64,000 bases of DNA from CAVVAE01 sp963746185 (GTDB taxonomy: Bacteria > Actinomycetota > Actinomycetes > Propionibacteriales > Nocardioidaceae). The position numbers and the translations under genes are program-made. The DNA lies in contig CAVVAE010000004.1 of assembly GCA_963746185.1 (NCBI GenBank), positions 62,001 to 126,000 on the forward strand, in the 5' to 3' direction. Position 1 is the stretch's first letter; each line of letters begins with the position of its first letter. A model generated the notes under the pieces. The model did not search any database. It was not told where the DNA came from and saw only the letters and a program-made list of their open reading frames with translations. Of the stretch, positions 1 through 7,611 are shown piece after piece.

Positions 1-33
1 AAGCTCCGTACGACGCTGGAGGAGCACCGATGA
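1..33 (+). CDS. C-terminal end of a probable sigma-70-type factor (partial)
   Basis: Only the last ten codons are in the window (KLRTTLEEHR then TGA). The stop overlaps the ATG of the next gene (ATGA), so the two are translationally coupled. A short basic/acidic helix of this kind is how SigE-type ECF sigma factors often end, just after the region 4 helix. The partner gene has the look of a membrane protein cotranscribed with such sigma factors. The identification is inference from ten residues and context, so confidence is low. Confidence 0.35.
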   Translation, partial: KLRTTLEEHR

Positions 34-1052
34 GCACCGACAACCCGAGCGACGGCCAGGACCGCACGGCCGAACTGCTCTCGCAGGCACTTCACGAGGA
101 GGCCGACATGGTTAACCCCGATCCCGGTGCACTTCAGGCCATCCAGCAGCGCACGACGCCGAGCCGCTCACCACGCCGATCCTGGGTGTACGCCGGGGTG
201 GGCACCGCGGCCGCGACTGCCGCCGTCATCGCGGGTGTCGTCATCATCGGCGACTCCAACGACCCGAGCAGCACCGGTCCCGCCAGTGGCGGCCCGACGC
301 AGGCACAGCAAACCGACCAGCCGGTGACCGAGCCTGTCACCCCAGTCCTTGCGATGACCTACCTCGGCGCAGCCGAAAACGGTTACCGGCTGCAGACGGA
401 GATGCAGATCGTCGATGACGCAACCGACACAGATCCTGAATTGCTGGCCGTCCGCTACTTCCTCACCGAGCAGCCAGCCGACCCCGACTACCAGACCGGG
501 TGGCCGAACGACCTCGACGTCGGCGGAATCGCGGCGTCCAACAACTCGATCCAGGTCGACCTGACCGGACCCGAGGGCGGTCTGGAGGCAGTGGACCCGT
601 CGTTGCCTCCGCAAGCGCAGATGCTCGCGCTCCAGGCGCTGTTCCGCACGGCGGACGGTCAGCCCGGTGACAGCGCGACGCTGACCTACAACGGCGACCC
701 GGTGCAAAGCGCTTTCGGTGTCCAGCTCCCCACGACGGTGAAGTCCGACGACGACGTGCGAGCCTTTATCTCCATCGACGACCTCACCGACGGACAGTCG
801 ATCAAAAACCGTCGGGTCTCGCTGACGGTGTCCGGGAACGTCTTCGAGGGGAACGTCAACTGGCAGCTACTCGACTCATCCGGGGCCAAGGTCGACGAGG
901 GATTCGTCACCACGTCGATGGGCGAGTGGACGCCGGCCCGAATCGAGCTCGGTGAACTCGACTCCGGCAGCTACACGGTCCGGTGCCTCGAGTTCAGCCC
1001 GGAGGACGGCAAGCCCGGCAACGTGGACGACAAGACCTTCACCGTCGAATAA
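30..1052 (+). CDS. Membrane-anchored protein with GerMN/Gmad2-like extracytoplasmic domain
   Basis: A 340-residue protein with a cytoplasmic N-terminal stretch of about 50 residues, one transmembrane helix near residues 52-74 (WVYAGVGTAAATAAVIAGVV), a Thr/Pro/Gln-rich linker, and an extracytoplasmic part. The last 95 residues resemble the Gmad2 immunoglobulin-like domain (GNVFEGNVNWQLLDSSG, then a WTPARIEL-type strand). The segment before it resembles a degenerate GerMN-like domain. Proteins built this way sit behind ECF sigma genes in actinobacteria, where the N-terminus may act as an anti-sigma or sensor module. The ATG overlaps the preceding stop and has a GGAGGAGCACCG ribosome site inside the upstream gene. 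The sensor function is inferred; the topology is clear from the sequence. Confidence 0.75.
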   Translation: MSTDNPSDGQDRTAELLSQALHEEADMVNPDPGALQAIQQRTTPSRSPRRSWVYAGVGTAAATAAVIAGVVIIGDSNDPSSTGPASGGPTQAQQTDQPVTEPVTPVLAMTYLGAAENGYRLQTEMQIVDDATDTDPELLAVRYFLTEQPADPDYQTGWPNDLDVGGIAASNNSIQVDLTGPEGGLEAVDPSLPPQAQMLALQALFRTADGQPGDSATLTYNGDPVQSAFGVQLPTTVKSDDDVRAFISIDDLTDGQSIKNRRVSLTVSGNVFEGNVNWQLLDSSGAKVDEGFVTTSMGEWTPARIELGELDSGSYTVRCLEFSPEDGKPGNVDDKTFTVE

Positions 1053-1056
1053 ACCG

Positions 1057-1104
1057 AGTTGTCAGAAGTACATCGGGCTATGGCCCTACCTACTTATGAC
1101 AAGT
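1057..1104. repeat. Hairpin repeat, copy A (likely bidirectional terminator)
   Basis: An imperfect palindrome with arms AGTTGTCAGAAGTA and TACTTATGACAAGT, plus an inner GGGC/GCCC stem. It lies between the convergent ends of the Gmad2-like gene and rsmE. It is a diverged copy of the perfect hairpin at 1861-1910 on the other side of rsmE. A terminator role is inferred from its convergent position; there is no U-tract. Confidence 0.7.
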
Positions 1105-1107
1105 GGG

Positions 1108-1842
1108 TTAAGACCAGCGGGAGGTGCGGCTAAGGACGATGGCGGCCGCCACCACACCCGCCGACGATGACCGCAGTACCGAGGGGCCGAGCCGAACTGG
1201 CTCGGCTCCTGCTGCGTCCAAGGTGTCCAGCTCCTCGTCAGTGATTCCGCCTTCGGGACCGACGACCAGGACGACGTCACCCTCGTCCGGGAGGTCAACC
1301 TGGTTCAAAGGCTGCTCGCCCGTCTCATGAAGCACGAACGCCACAGCCGCCTGCTCGACCAGCCGCACGATGTCATCGGTCGTGTGCACCTCCGTCACGT
1401 CCGGAAAGCGCAGCCGCCGAGACTGCTTGGCCGCAGCCTTCGCCGTGGATCGCCAACGCTGTAAGGCTTTTTGGCCGCGCGCGCCCTTCCAGCTGACGAT
1501 GTTGCGCGCAGCCGACCACGGCACGATCACGTCGGCACCGACCTCGGTGACGAGGTCGACGGCGCGCTCGGCATGGTCTCCCTTGGGGATCGCCTGGACG
1601 ACGACGAGGCGGGGTACGGCGACCGGCTCCTCACGTCGTACCCGCACTTCGGCCTCGAGCGAAGCCTTTGACACGGTCGTGACGACGCACTCCGCGCCGT
1701 TGCCGGCTCCGTCAGTCAGCATGATCGCTTCACCAACGCGGATGCGCTTGACCACCACAGCATGCCGGCCCTCGTCGCCGTCCAAAGTGATGTGGTCAGC
1801 CCGCAGAGCGTCAGCAGAGACGACGAACACCGGAAGCGTCAT
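1108..1842 (-). CDS. rsmE: 16S rRNA (uracil-1498-N3)-methyltransferase RsmE
   Basis: RsmE uses SAM to methylate N3 of U1498 in helix 44 of 16S rRNA within the 30S subunit. The N-terminal PUA-like domain begins MTLPVFVV and carries the family HAVVVKRIR segment. The C-terminal SPOUT (trefoil-knot) domain has VVGPEGGITDEEL followed by LGPSVLRSSSAG, the SAM-binding knot; many RsmE proteins have LRTET or LRTSTAG there. The ATG at 1842 (244 aa) is preferred over the GTG at 1851, because the only ribosome-site-like sequence (GAAAGAG) is spaced correctly for it. It follows dnaJ on the same strand, as in many actinobacteria, but a strong hairpin separates the two genes. Confidence 0.93.
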   Translation of the reverse strand: MTLPVFVVSADALRADHITLDGDEGRHAVVVKRIRVGEAIMLTDGAGNGAECVVTTVSKASLEAEVRVRREEPVAVPRLVVVQAIPKGDHAERAVDLVTEVGADVIVPWSAARNIVSWKGARGQKALQRWRSTAKAAAKQSRRLRFPDVTEVHTTDDIVRLVEQAAVAFVLHETGEQPLNQVDLPDEGDVVLVVGPEGGITDEELDTLDAAGAEPVRLGPSVLRSSSAGVVAAAIVLSRTSRWS

Positions 1843-1860
1843 GACCGCCACTCTTTCACC

Positions 1861-1910
1861 GACTTGTCAGAAGTACAGAGGGCTATTGCCCTACCTACTT
1901 CTGACAAGTC
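1861..1910. repeat. Hairpin repeat, copy B (perfect 15-bp arms)
   Basis: The arms GACTTGTCAGAAGTA and TACTTCTGACAAGTC are perfect inverted repeats, with a second AGGGC-TATT-GCCCT hairpin in the loop. It sits between the dnaJ stop and the rsmE start on the same strand, so it could be an intercistronic terminator or processing site. It is about 80% identical to copy A, and shares its outer ten bases with the hairpin at 7560-7609. Confidence 0.8.
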
Positions 1911-1912
1911 GG

Positions 1913-3079
1913 CTAGGGCGCTCTGAAGGCGTCGCGGAAACGACCGAAGACTCCCTTGGAGCGGTTCTCCTCGACCGAGGCGACCGGGTTCTCCTCGTCG
2001 CGCACAGCGGCCAGCTGTTTGAGGAGCTCGGTTTGCTGCTCGTCGAGGCGGGTCGGAGTCTCGACGACCACCGTCGTCACGAGGTCGCCTCGGCCCGTCC
2101 CTCGCAGCCGCGGGACTCCCCTGCCGCGCATCACGAGCTGCTCGCCGGACTGGATGCCCGCCCTGATATCGAACGTCATGCTGCGCTCGACATCGCTCGA
2201 GTCGTTGTCGGTCACGTCGGCCTCGAGGGTCGGCAGCTCGATCGTCGTACCCAACGCCGCCGCGGTCATGGGCAACGTGATCGTGCACATCAGGTCGTCA
2301 CCATGCCGGCTGAAGACAGGATGCGGCTTGACGTCGATCTCGACGTATAGGTCGCCCGCAGGACCACCACCCGCGCCGACCTCGCCCTCGCCGGAGAGCT
2401 GGATCCGGGTGCCTGTGTCGACACCAGCCGGGACCTTGACGTTGATCGCCCGTCGAGCGCGCACCCGGCCGTCACCGGAGCATTCGGAACAAGGATCAGG
2501 GATCACCGTGCCGAAGCCTCGACAGGTCGGGCACGGTCGCATCGTCCGGACTTCGCCGAGGAAGGAGCGCTGCACATGGCTGATCTCGCCACGTCCGGCG
2601 CAGGTCGTGCACGGTGCTGTGGTCGTCCCGGGCGCCGTGCCTGCTCCGCTGCAGAGTGAGCACGTCACGGCGGTGTCGACCTTGAGCTCCTTCGGGGCTC
2701 CGAAGGCCGCTTCGGCAAGGTCAAGCTGGAGGCGGATCAGCGCGTCCTGACCGCGCCGGACGCGAGGACGCGGGCCGCGAGTCCCGGCGCTCTGACCGAA
2801 GAACGCGTCCATGATGTCGGTGAACGAGAAGCCCTGCCCGAAGCCGGTGCCGCCGCCGGCCGCCGAGAACGGATCACCCCCGAGGTCGTACATCTCGCGC
2901 TTTTTCGGGTCGCTCAACACGTCGTACGCCCGCGTCACTTCCTTGAAACGGTCCTGGGTGACCTCGTCAGGGTTGACGTCAGGGTGCAGCTGGCGGGCCA
3001 GCTTGCGGTAGGCCTTCTTGATCTCCTCAGGAGTCGCGTCGCGCGAGACACCGAGGACTTCATAGAGATCTTGGGACAT
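1913..3079 (-). CDS. dnaJ: Chaperone protein DnaJ (DnaJ2 type)
   Basis: Hsp40 co-chaperone that stimulates DnaK ATPase and delivers unfolded clients. The 388-residue protein has the J-domain at residues 4-67 with the HPD motif (LARQLHPDVNP), a Gly/Phe-rich linker (GGGTGFGQGFSFTD), and a zinc-binding region with four CxxCxGxG repeats (CSLCSGAG, CTTCAGRG, CPTCRGFG, CSECSGDG). A C-terminal substrate-binding beta domain follows. It lies 28 nt downstream of hrcA in the same orientation, so it should be cotranscribed from the CIRCE-controlled promoter. This is the hrcA-linked second DnaJ of actinobacteria, distinct from the dnaK-operon copy. Confidence 0.97.
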   Translation of the reverse strand: MSQDLYEVLGVSRDATPEEIKKAYRKLARQLHPDVNPDEVTQDRFKEVTRAYDVLSDPKKREMYDLGGDPFSAAGGGTGFGQGFSFTDIMDAFFGQSAGTRGPRPRVRRGQDALIRLQLDLAEAAFGAPKELKVDTAVTCSLCSGAGTAPGTTTAPCTTCAGRGEISHVQRSFLGEVRTMRPCPTCRGFGTVIPDPCSECSGDGRVRARRAINVKVPAGVDTGTRIQLSGEGEVGAGGGPAGDLYVEIDVKPHPVFSRHGDDLMCTITLPMTAAALGTTIELPTLEADVTDNDSSDVERSMTFDIRAGIQSGEQLVMRGRGVPRLRGTGRGDLVTTVVVETPTRLDEQQTELLKQLAAVRDEENPVASVEENRSKGVFGRFRDAFRAP

Positions 3080-3107
3080 ACTCCGGCATTCGTTGAGGGA
3101 CGGTGGA

Positions 3108-4130
3108 CTAGGAGTCGGCCAAAATCTGGCTGACGTAGCGGGCGACGGCGTTGACCGAGGCCATCGACCCGGGATAGTCCATCCGGGTCGGGCCGACGAT
3201 GCCGAGCGTAGCCAGGGACTGGTCGTCAGGGCCGTAGCTGCTGGCGACGACCGAGGCGGCGACCAGCTGCTCGTGCGGCACTTCGTGGCCGATGCGCACC
3301 GTCACCAGACTCGGGCTCGTGGCTTCGCCGAGCAGCCGCAACAGCACCACGTGCTCTTCGAGAGCTTCGAGCAAGGGCTGGATCGAACGGTCGAAGTCCT
3401 CACCGAAACGCACCAGGTTGGCGGTGCCGCCGATCGCGACCTTCTCGTCGGTGCGGTCGTCGGCCACCGCCTGCGCGAAGACGGCGATGATCTGGGTGAC
3501 CACTGCCTTGTCGTCTTGGTGGAACTTCTCGTGCAGGGACGCCACCCGAGCGGCAGCATCGGGGAGCCGTTGACCCACCACGGCAGTGTTGAGGTGCGCA
3601 CGAAGCTCTGCGATGACGTCGTCGTCGATCGTGCGGGGCAGCTCGACGACGCGCTGCTCGACCCGCCCGGTGCTGGTGATCAGCACAAGCAGCAGCCGAG
3701 AACTGGTGAGCGTGACGACCTCGACGTGCCGCACCGTCGAGCGGGCCAACGTCGGATACTGCACGATCGCGACCTGCTGGGTGAGCTGAGCCAACAGCCG
3801 GACACTCCGGTGTACGACGTCATCGAGGTCGACGGCGCCCTGCAGGAACGTCGCGATGGCGCGCTTCTCGGCGGCGGTGAGTGGCTTGATGCTGGTGAGC
3901 TTGTCGACGAAAAGCCGGTAGCCCTTGTCGGTAGGGATCCGCCCCGCACTGGTGTGCGGCTGAGTGATGAACCCCTCTTCTTCGAGGATCGCCATGTCGT
4001 TGCGCACGGTGGCAGGTGAGACGCCGAGGCTGTGCCGCTCGACCAGCGCCTTGGAACCGACCGGCTCCTGGGTGCTGACGTAGTCCTCCACGATCGCGCG
4101 GAGGACGTCGAGCTTGCGGTCGTCCAGCAT
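3108..4130 (-). CDS. hrcA: Heat-inducible transcription repressor HrcA
   Basis: HrcA represses class I heat-shock genes by binding CIRCE elements, and needs GroEL to stay active. The N-terminal winged helix is intact (MLDDRKLDVLRAIVEDYV, EPVGSKALVERHSLGVSPAT, VRNDMAILEEEGFI). It is followed by the GAF-like inserted domain and a C-terminal part ending VNAVARYVSQILADS. The start at ATG 4130 (340 aa) is chosen over the GTG at 4148, because a perfect AGGAGG lies six bases before this ATG and inside the longer form. A CIRCE palindrome lies about 50 nt upstream, so the gene should repress itself and the downstream dnaJ. Confidence 0.97.
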   Translation of the reverse strand: MLDDRKLDVLRAIVEDYVSTQEPVGSKALVERHSLGVSPATVRNDMAILEEEGFITQPHTSAGRIPTDKGYRLFVDKLTSIKPLTAAEKRAIATFLQGAVDLDDVVHRSVRLLAQLTQQVAIVQYPTLARSTVRHVEVVTLTSSRLLLVLITSTGRVEQRVVELPRTIDDDVIAELRAHLNTAVVGQRLPDAAARVASLHEKFHQDDKAVVTQIIAVFAQAVADDRTDEKVAIGGTANLVRFGEDFDRSIQPLLEALEEHVVLLRLLGEATSPSLVTVRIGHEVPHEQLVAASVVASSYGPDDQSLATLGIVGPTRMDYPGSMASVNAVARYVSQILADS

Positions 4131-4179
4131 GGCTCGCCTCCTCGTCACGACATGGCCGGCTCAGCCCTATCAGGGCAGG

Positions 4180-4206
4180 CTGGCACTCTACTTTCTGGAG
4201 TGCCAA
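4180..4206 (-). promoter_or_regulatory. CIRCE operator for hrcA-dnaJ
   Basis: The sequence reads CTGGCACTC, a 9-base spacer, then GAGTGCCAA: a near-perfect match to the CIRCE consensus (TTAGCACTC-N9-GAGTGCTAA), with one arm mismatch. It lies 50 nt upstream of the hrcA start. HrcA is known to bind this element, so autoregulation follows from the family. Confidence 0.95.
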
Positions 4207-4327
4207 TCCTACTAGGTCGCGCCTGTTTCACCCGGATCGTCGCGCCGCAGATCATCGGGTTGGGCACTGCGTGGTTGGGCCTCCGGCGCCCGGATAGCTC
4301 GTTTGGCGACCGGACTAGTCTGCCCCC

Positions 4328-5287
4328 ATGGGTGCTGAGCGACCGAGCTATGCCGCCGGCGGCGGCTTCACCGAGGTGGCCGAACGCGTCTTCGTCGGCC
4401 GCTACCCGCAGTGGGATACCACGATCGGCCTGGTCGTGGCGTCAGGCGGCGTACTCGTCATCGACACCAGAGCCAGCAACGTGCACGGGGCGGAACTCCG
4501 TGACGACGTACAACGGTTAGCGCCTCACGCGGAGATTCGCTGGGTGGTCAACACCCACCAGCACTTCGACCACGCACTCGGCAACGTGGCGTTCGAGGGT
4601 GCGACGATCCACGCCCACGAGAACGCTGCGGCCGAGATGGTGTCTGCAGGTGAACGGGTGAAGGACCGCATCCGCGCCGACCCCTCCGTCGACCCCGACT
4701 ACCCGGCCATCACGTCAGAGGTGCTGGACGCGGTGGTGGCCAGCGAATACCGGCTGCCCGACGTCACGTTCTCTTCCGTGTCCACGATCGACCTGGGAGA
4801 CCGTTACGTCGAGCTGGCGCACCCTGGCCGCGGTCACACCAACGGCGACCTGGTGTTGCGCGTCGGCGACGTCGACGTGGTCTTCGGAGGCGACCTGATC
4901 GAACAGTCCGCTGATCCGGCATTCGGCGCGGACTGCTTCCCGCTGGAGTGGGGTGGCTCGCTCGACCTGATGATCGGGATGCTGACGGAGAAGTCTGTGG
5001 TGGTGCCGGGTCATGGAACTCCGGTCGACAAGACGTTCGTGCAGAACCAGCGCGCCGACATCGCCGACGTCGGTCAGGTGATCTACTCCTTGTTCTCTCA
5101 GGGCGTGTCCCGAGACGATGCCCTCGAGGCCGGTGGCAGCAGCTGGCCGTATCCCGCTCAGCAGCTGCGGTACGCCCTCTCGCGTGGCTACGACCAGCTC
5201 GCCGCCGACGCGGAGGCGGCCGGCAGCCGCTTAGCGGGCCAGCCCGCCCAACCTCCCGCGGGCAGCGCCTCGCTCCCCCTGCTCTGA
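4328..5287 (+). CDS. MBL-fold metallohydrolase
   Basis: A 319-residue metallo-beta-lactamase-fold protein. The zinc motif HxHxDH is present as NTHQHFDHALGN near residue 78, followed by a metal His in AHPGRGHTNGD, an Asp in VVFGGDLIEQ, and a final VVPGHGTPVD. This set suits a two-zinc hydrolase of the glyoxalase II/quinoprotein-relay type; the substrate cannot be told from sequence. No signal peptide is seen, so it is probably cytoplasmic. It is divergent from hrcA, with the CIRCE element in the shared upstream region, and is followed 80 nt later by the DUF3097 gene. Confidence 0.85.
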   Translation: MGAERPSYAAGGGFTEVAERVFVGRYPQWDTTIGLVVASGGVLVIDTRASNVHGAELRDDVQRLAPHAEIRWVVNTHQHFDHALGNVAFEGATIHAHENAAAEMVSAGERVKDRIRADPSVDPDYPAITSEVLDAVVASEYRLPDVTFSSVSTIDLGDRYVELAHPGRGHTNGDLVLRVGDVDVVFGGDLIEQSADPAFGADCFPLEWGGSLDLMIGMLTEKSVVVPGHGTPVDKTFVQNQRADIADVGQVIYSLFSQGVSRDDALEAGGSSWPYPAQQLRYALSRGYDQLAADAEAAGSRLAGQPAQPPAGSASLPLL

Positions 5288-5369
5288 CGCTGACACGCTG
5301 CACGTTGTTTGCCCTCTCGACGGCGTTGCAGCACCGTCTGGTCAACTGTGGCGATTAGCGTGGCCGGCA

Positions 5370-6212
5370 ATGGCCCCCGACCGCTATGGCTCCGACGTGC
5401 TCGCGTCCGACTGGCGTGCCCCGAAACGTGGCCGATCCACCCCGATCGAGGCCGAACTCGGGCTGGTCGTCGAGGAAGTCACGACCGACTGGTGCGGTGA
5501 GATCGTCCGGGTCGACCGCGACCTCGACACGCTGGAGCTCGAAGATCGACGCGGCAAACGTCGTACCTTTCCTCTCGGCCCGGGTTTTCTGCTCGACGGC
5601 AAGCCAGTGGTCCTTCGACCTCCTCCTCGCGCCGCTCCGCCACGTGAGACGCGTACGGCGTCCGGGTCAGTCGCCCTACCCCACGCTCCTGCGCGAGTCG
5701 CCCAAGCCAGCCGCATCTACGTCGAAGGACGCCACGACGCGGAGCTCGTCGAGAGGGTCTGGGGCGACGACCTGCGCATCGAGGGCGTCGTCGTGGAGTA
5801 CCTCGAAGGCGTCGACGACCTTCCCGACCACCTGCGCGCGTTCCAACCAGACCAGGAACGCCGAGTGGGCGTGCTCGTCGACCACCTGGTGGCTGGCTCG
5901 AAGGAGAGCCGAATCGCTGCATCGGTGGCGGAGAGCCCGGTCGGCCAGCACGTATTGGTCGTGGGACACCCGTTCATCGACATCTGGCAGGCCGTCAAAC
6001 CCGATCGGATTGGCGTGCGCGAGTGGCCGACCGTGCCCCGTGACGTGTCGTGGAAGCACGGCGTCTGCCAGCAGCTTGGTTGGCCGCATCGCGACCAGGC
6101 CGACATCGCCCGGGCGTGGCAGCACATCTTGTCGAGGGTCAGCTCGTACGCCGATCTGGAGCCGTCGTTGCTTGGCCCGATCGAGGAACTGATCGACTTC
6201 GTCACCACCTGA
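5370..6212 (+). CDS. DUF3097 family protein
   Basis: A 280-residue protein with the conserved actinobacterial DUF3097 signature: MAPDRYGSDVLASDWRAP at the N-terminus, a small beta domain (VRVDRDLDTLELEDRRGKRR), then RIYVEGRHDAELVERVWGDD and VVEYLEGVDDLPDHL. The acidic IYVEGRHDAELVE segment recalls a Toprim-like fold, but no catalytic function is established. The family is almost confined to Actinobacteria and is commonly found between hemW and hrcA, as here. Confidence 0.9.
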   Translation: MAPDRYGSDVLASDWRAPKRGRSTPIEAELGLVVEEVTTDWCGEIVRVDRDLDTLELEDRRGKRRTFPLGPGFLLDGKPVVLRPPPRAAPPRETRTASGSVALPHAPARVAQASRIYVEGRHDAELVERVWGDDLRIEGVVVEYLEGVDDLPDHLRAFQPDQERRVGVLVDHLVAGSKESRIAASVAESPVGQHVLVVGHPFIDIWQAVKPDRIGVREWPTVPRDVSWKHGVCQQLGWPHRDQADIARAWQHILSRVSSYADLEPSLLGPIEELIDFVTT

Positions 6213-6223
6213 CGTCCCAGCTT

Positions 6224-6239
6224 GCCGCCTGCAGGCGGC
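6224..6239. terminator. Short GC palindrome between convergent DUF3097 and hemW
   Basis: GCCGCCTGCAGGCGGC is a perfect 16-base palindrome placed 11 nt after the DUF3097 stop and facing the end of hemW. It has no U-tract. A bidirectional terminator role is inferred only from the convergent position. Confidence 0.35.
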
Positions 6240-6322
6240 CGTGGCTGCGCGGTCGGGCTCTCGCGCCTTCGCTGCGCTCTTTTACGGCGCTTCGAGTCCC
6301 GCCCACTCCGCCACTTCCGCCA

Positions 6323-7540
6323 TTATGGGAGCAGAGTTCGGACGACGGCGTCGGCGAGCAGGCGGCCTCGAAGCGTCAGCACCAACCGCTCCCCTAAAAG
6401 GTCGATGAGGCCATCGGTGAGCAGGTGAGGCACCGAAGCTCGACCGGCAGAGTCGAGCACGTCGAGGGGAAGCCCGGTCACGAGACGGGCCTCGAGCAAG
6501 ACGCGCTCGATGCGCCGCGTCTCGTCGTCGAGCACCTCCCTCGCCGCGGCAGGACTGACCCCGGCCGTGATGCGATCGGCGTACGCCGACGGATGCTTGA
6601 CGTTCCACCACCGCACCCCGCCGACATGCGAGTGCGCGCCAGGACCGACGCCCCACCAGTCACCGCCTGTCCAGTAGCCGAGGTTATGGCGACACCGCGC
6701 CGCATCGTCACGCGCCCAGTTCGACACTTCGTACCAGCCGTATCCGGCGGCCGCCAACGTGTCGTCGGCCAGCTCGTACTTGTCCGCCAGGTCGTCGTCA
6801 TCGGCCGTCTCGATCTCGCCCCGGCTGATCCGCCGAGCCAGTGCGGTGCCCTCTTCGACGATGAGGGCATAGGCGCTCACGTGGTCAGGTGCCATCCCCA
6901 CGAGCGCATCGACGCTCTCTCGCCACTGATCGAGCGACTCCCCTGGTGTGCCGTAGATGAGGTCGAGACTGATCTGGTCGAAGCCGGCCTCCCGCGCCCA
7001 ACTGACGACCTGCGGCACGCGCTCAGGATCGTGGGTGCGGTCGAGCACGGCCAGCACGGACGGCACCGCGGATTGCATACCGAACGAGATGCGGTTGATG
7101 CCGCCGCGTCGCAACAGCTCAAGCTCCGCAAGGCTGACGCTGTCGGGATTGGACTCCGTTGTCACCTCGGCATCTGGCGCGACTCCGAACTCGTCACGAA
7201 TCGTGTCAACCACCGAGACAAGGTCGGCCGGCGGGAGCAGCGTCGGCGTACCCCCTCCGAAGAAGACGGTGTCAGCAGGAACGTCGTGATCACCCAACAC
7301 CTTGCGGGCCAGCCGAATCTCGTCGATCGCGGCTTCGGCGTACGTCGCTCGGGACGCCCCTCGAGCTTCACCGAGCTCCGACGCGGTGTAGGTGTTGAAG
7401 TCGCAGTATCCGCAGCGCACCGTGCAGAACGGCACGTGCACATAGAACGAGAACGGTCGAGAGCCGAGGCCGCCCAGTGCCTCAGAGGGCAGCGACCCGT
7501 CACTCGGGGCGGGCTCACCTTCGGGCAACGTGGACGGCAC
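6323..7540 (-). CDS. hemW: Radical SAM protein HemW (coproporphyrinogen III oxidase-like)
   Basis: HemW is a heme-binding radical SAM protein related to HemN, thought to act as a heme chaperone. The N-terminal strand FYVHVPFC leads into the CxxxCxxC cluster motif (CTVRCGYCDFN), followed by VFFGGGTPTLLP, TTESNPDSV and GGINRISFGMQS. The C-terminal HemW domain ends at LLADAVVRTLLP. The start is taken as GTG 7540 (405 aa), because GGGAGG lies seven bases upstream. A longer frame starting at 7606 would be read through the hairpin at 7560-7609, whose translation (CRRAGTRRQ) looks non-coding. Confidence 0.93.
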   Translation of the reverse strand: MPSTLPEGEPAPSDGSLPSEALGGLGSRPFSFYVHVPFCTVRCGYCDFNTYTASELGEARGASRATYAEAAIDEIRLARKVLGDHDVPADTVFFGGGTPTLLPPADLVSVVDTIRDEFGVAPDAEVTTESNPDSVSLAELELLRRGGINRISFGMQSAVPSVLAVLDRTHDPERVPQVVSWAREAGFDQISLDLIYGTPGESLDQWRESVDALVGMAPDHVSAYALIVEEGTALARRISRGEIETADDDDLADKYELADDTLAAAGYGWYEVSNWARDDAARCRHNLGYWTGGDWWGVGPGAHSHVGGVRWWNVKHPSAYADRITAGVSPAAAREVLDDETRRIERVLLEARLVTGLPLDVLDSAGRASVPHLLTDGLIDLLGERLVLTLRGRLLADAVVRTLLP

Positions 7541-7559
7541 CGCCCCATCCTCCCAAACG

Positions 7560-7609
7560 GACTTGTCAGGCTGTCGTCGTGTCCCAGCACGACGACAGCC
7601 TGACAAGTC
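7560..7609. repeat. Strong hairpin, copy C: 22-bp stem, 6-base loop
   Basis: A perfect inverted repeat of 22 bases a side around the loop TCCCAG. The outer ten bases (GACTTGTCAG and CTGACAAGTC) are identical to those of copy B at 1861-1910, while the inner stem (GCTGTCGTCGTG) is unrelated. It lies between the stop of the acyl-CoA synthetase gene and the hemW promoter region. Confidence 0.9.
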
Positions 7610-7611
7610 GG

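Noticed and set aside
6250..6316. tRNA-like 3' end (TTCGAGTCCCGCC…CTCCGCCA) after the DUF3097 gene
   Set aside because: The T-loop-like TTCGAGT has no matching 5-bp stem, and no acceptor or anticodon stem can be formed upstream. It is probably chance, or at best a decayed fragment.
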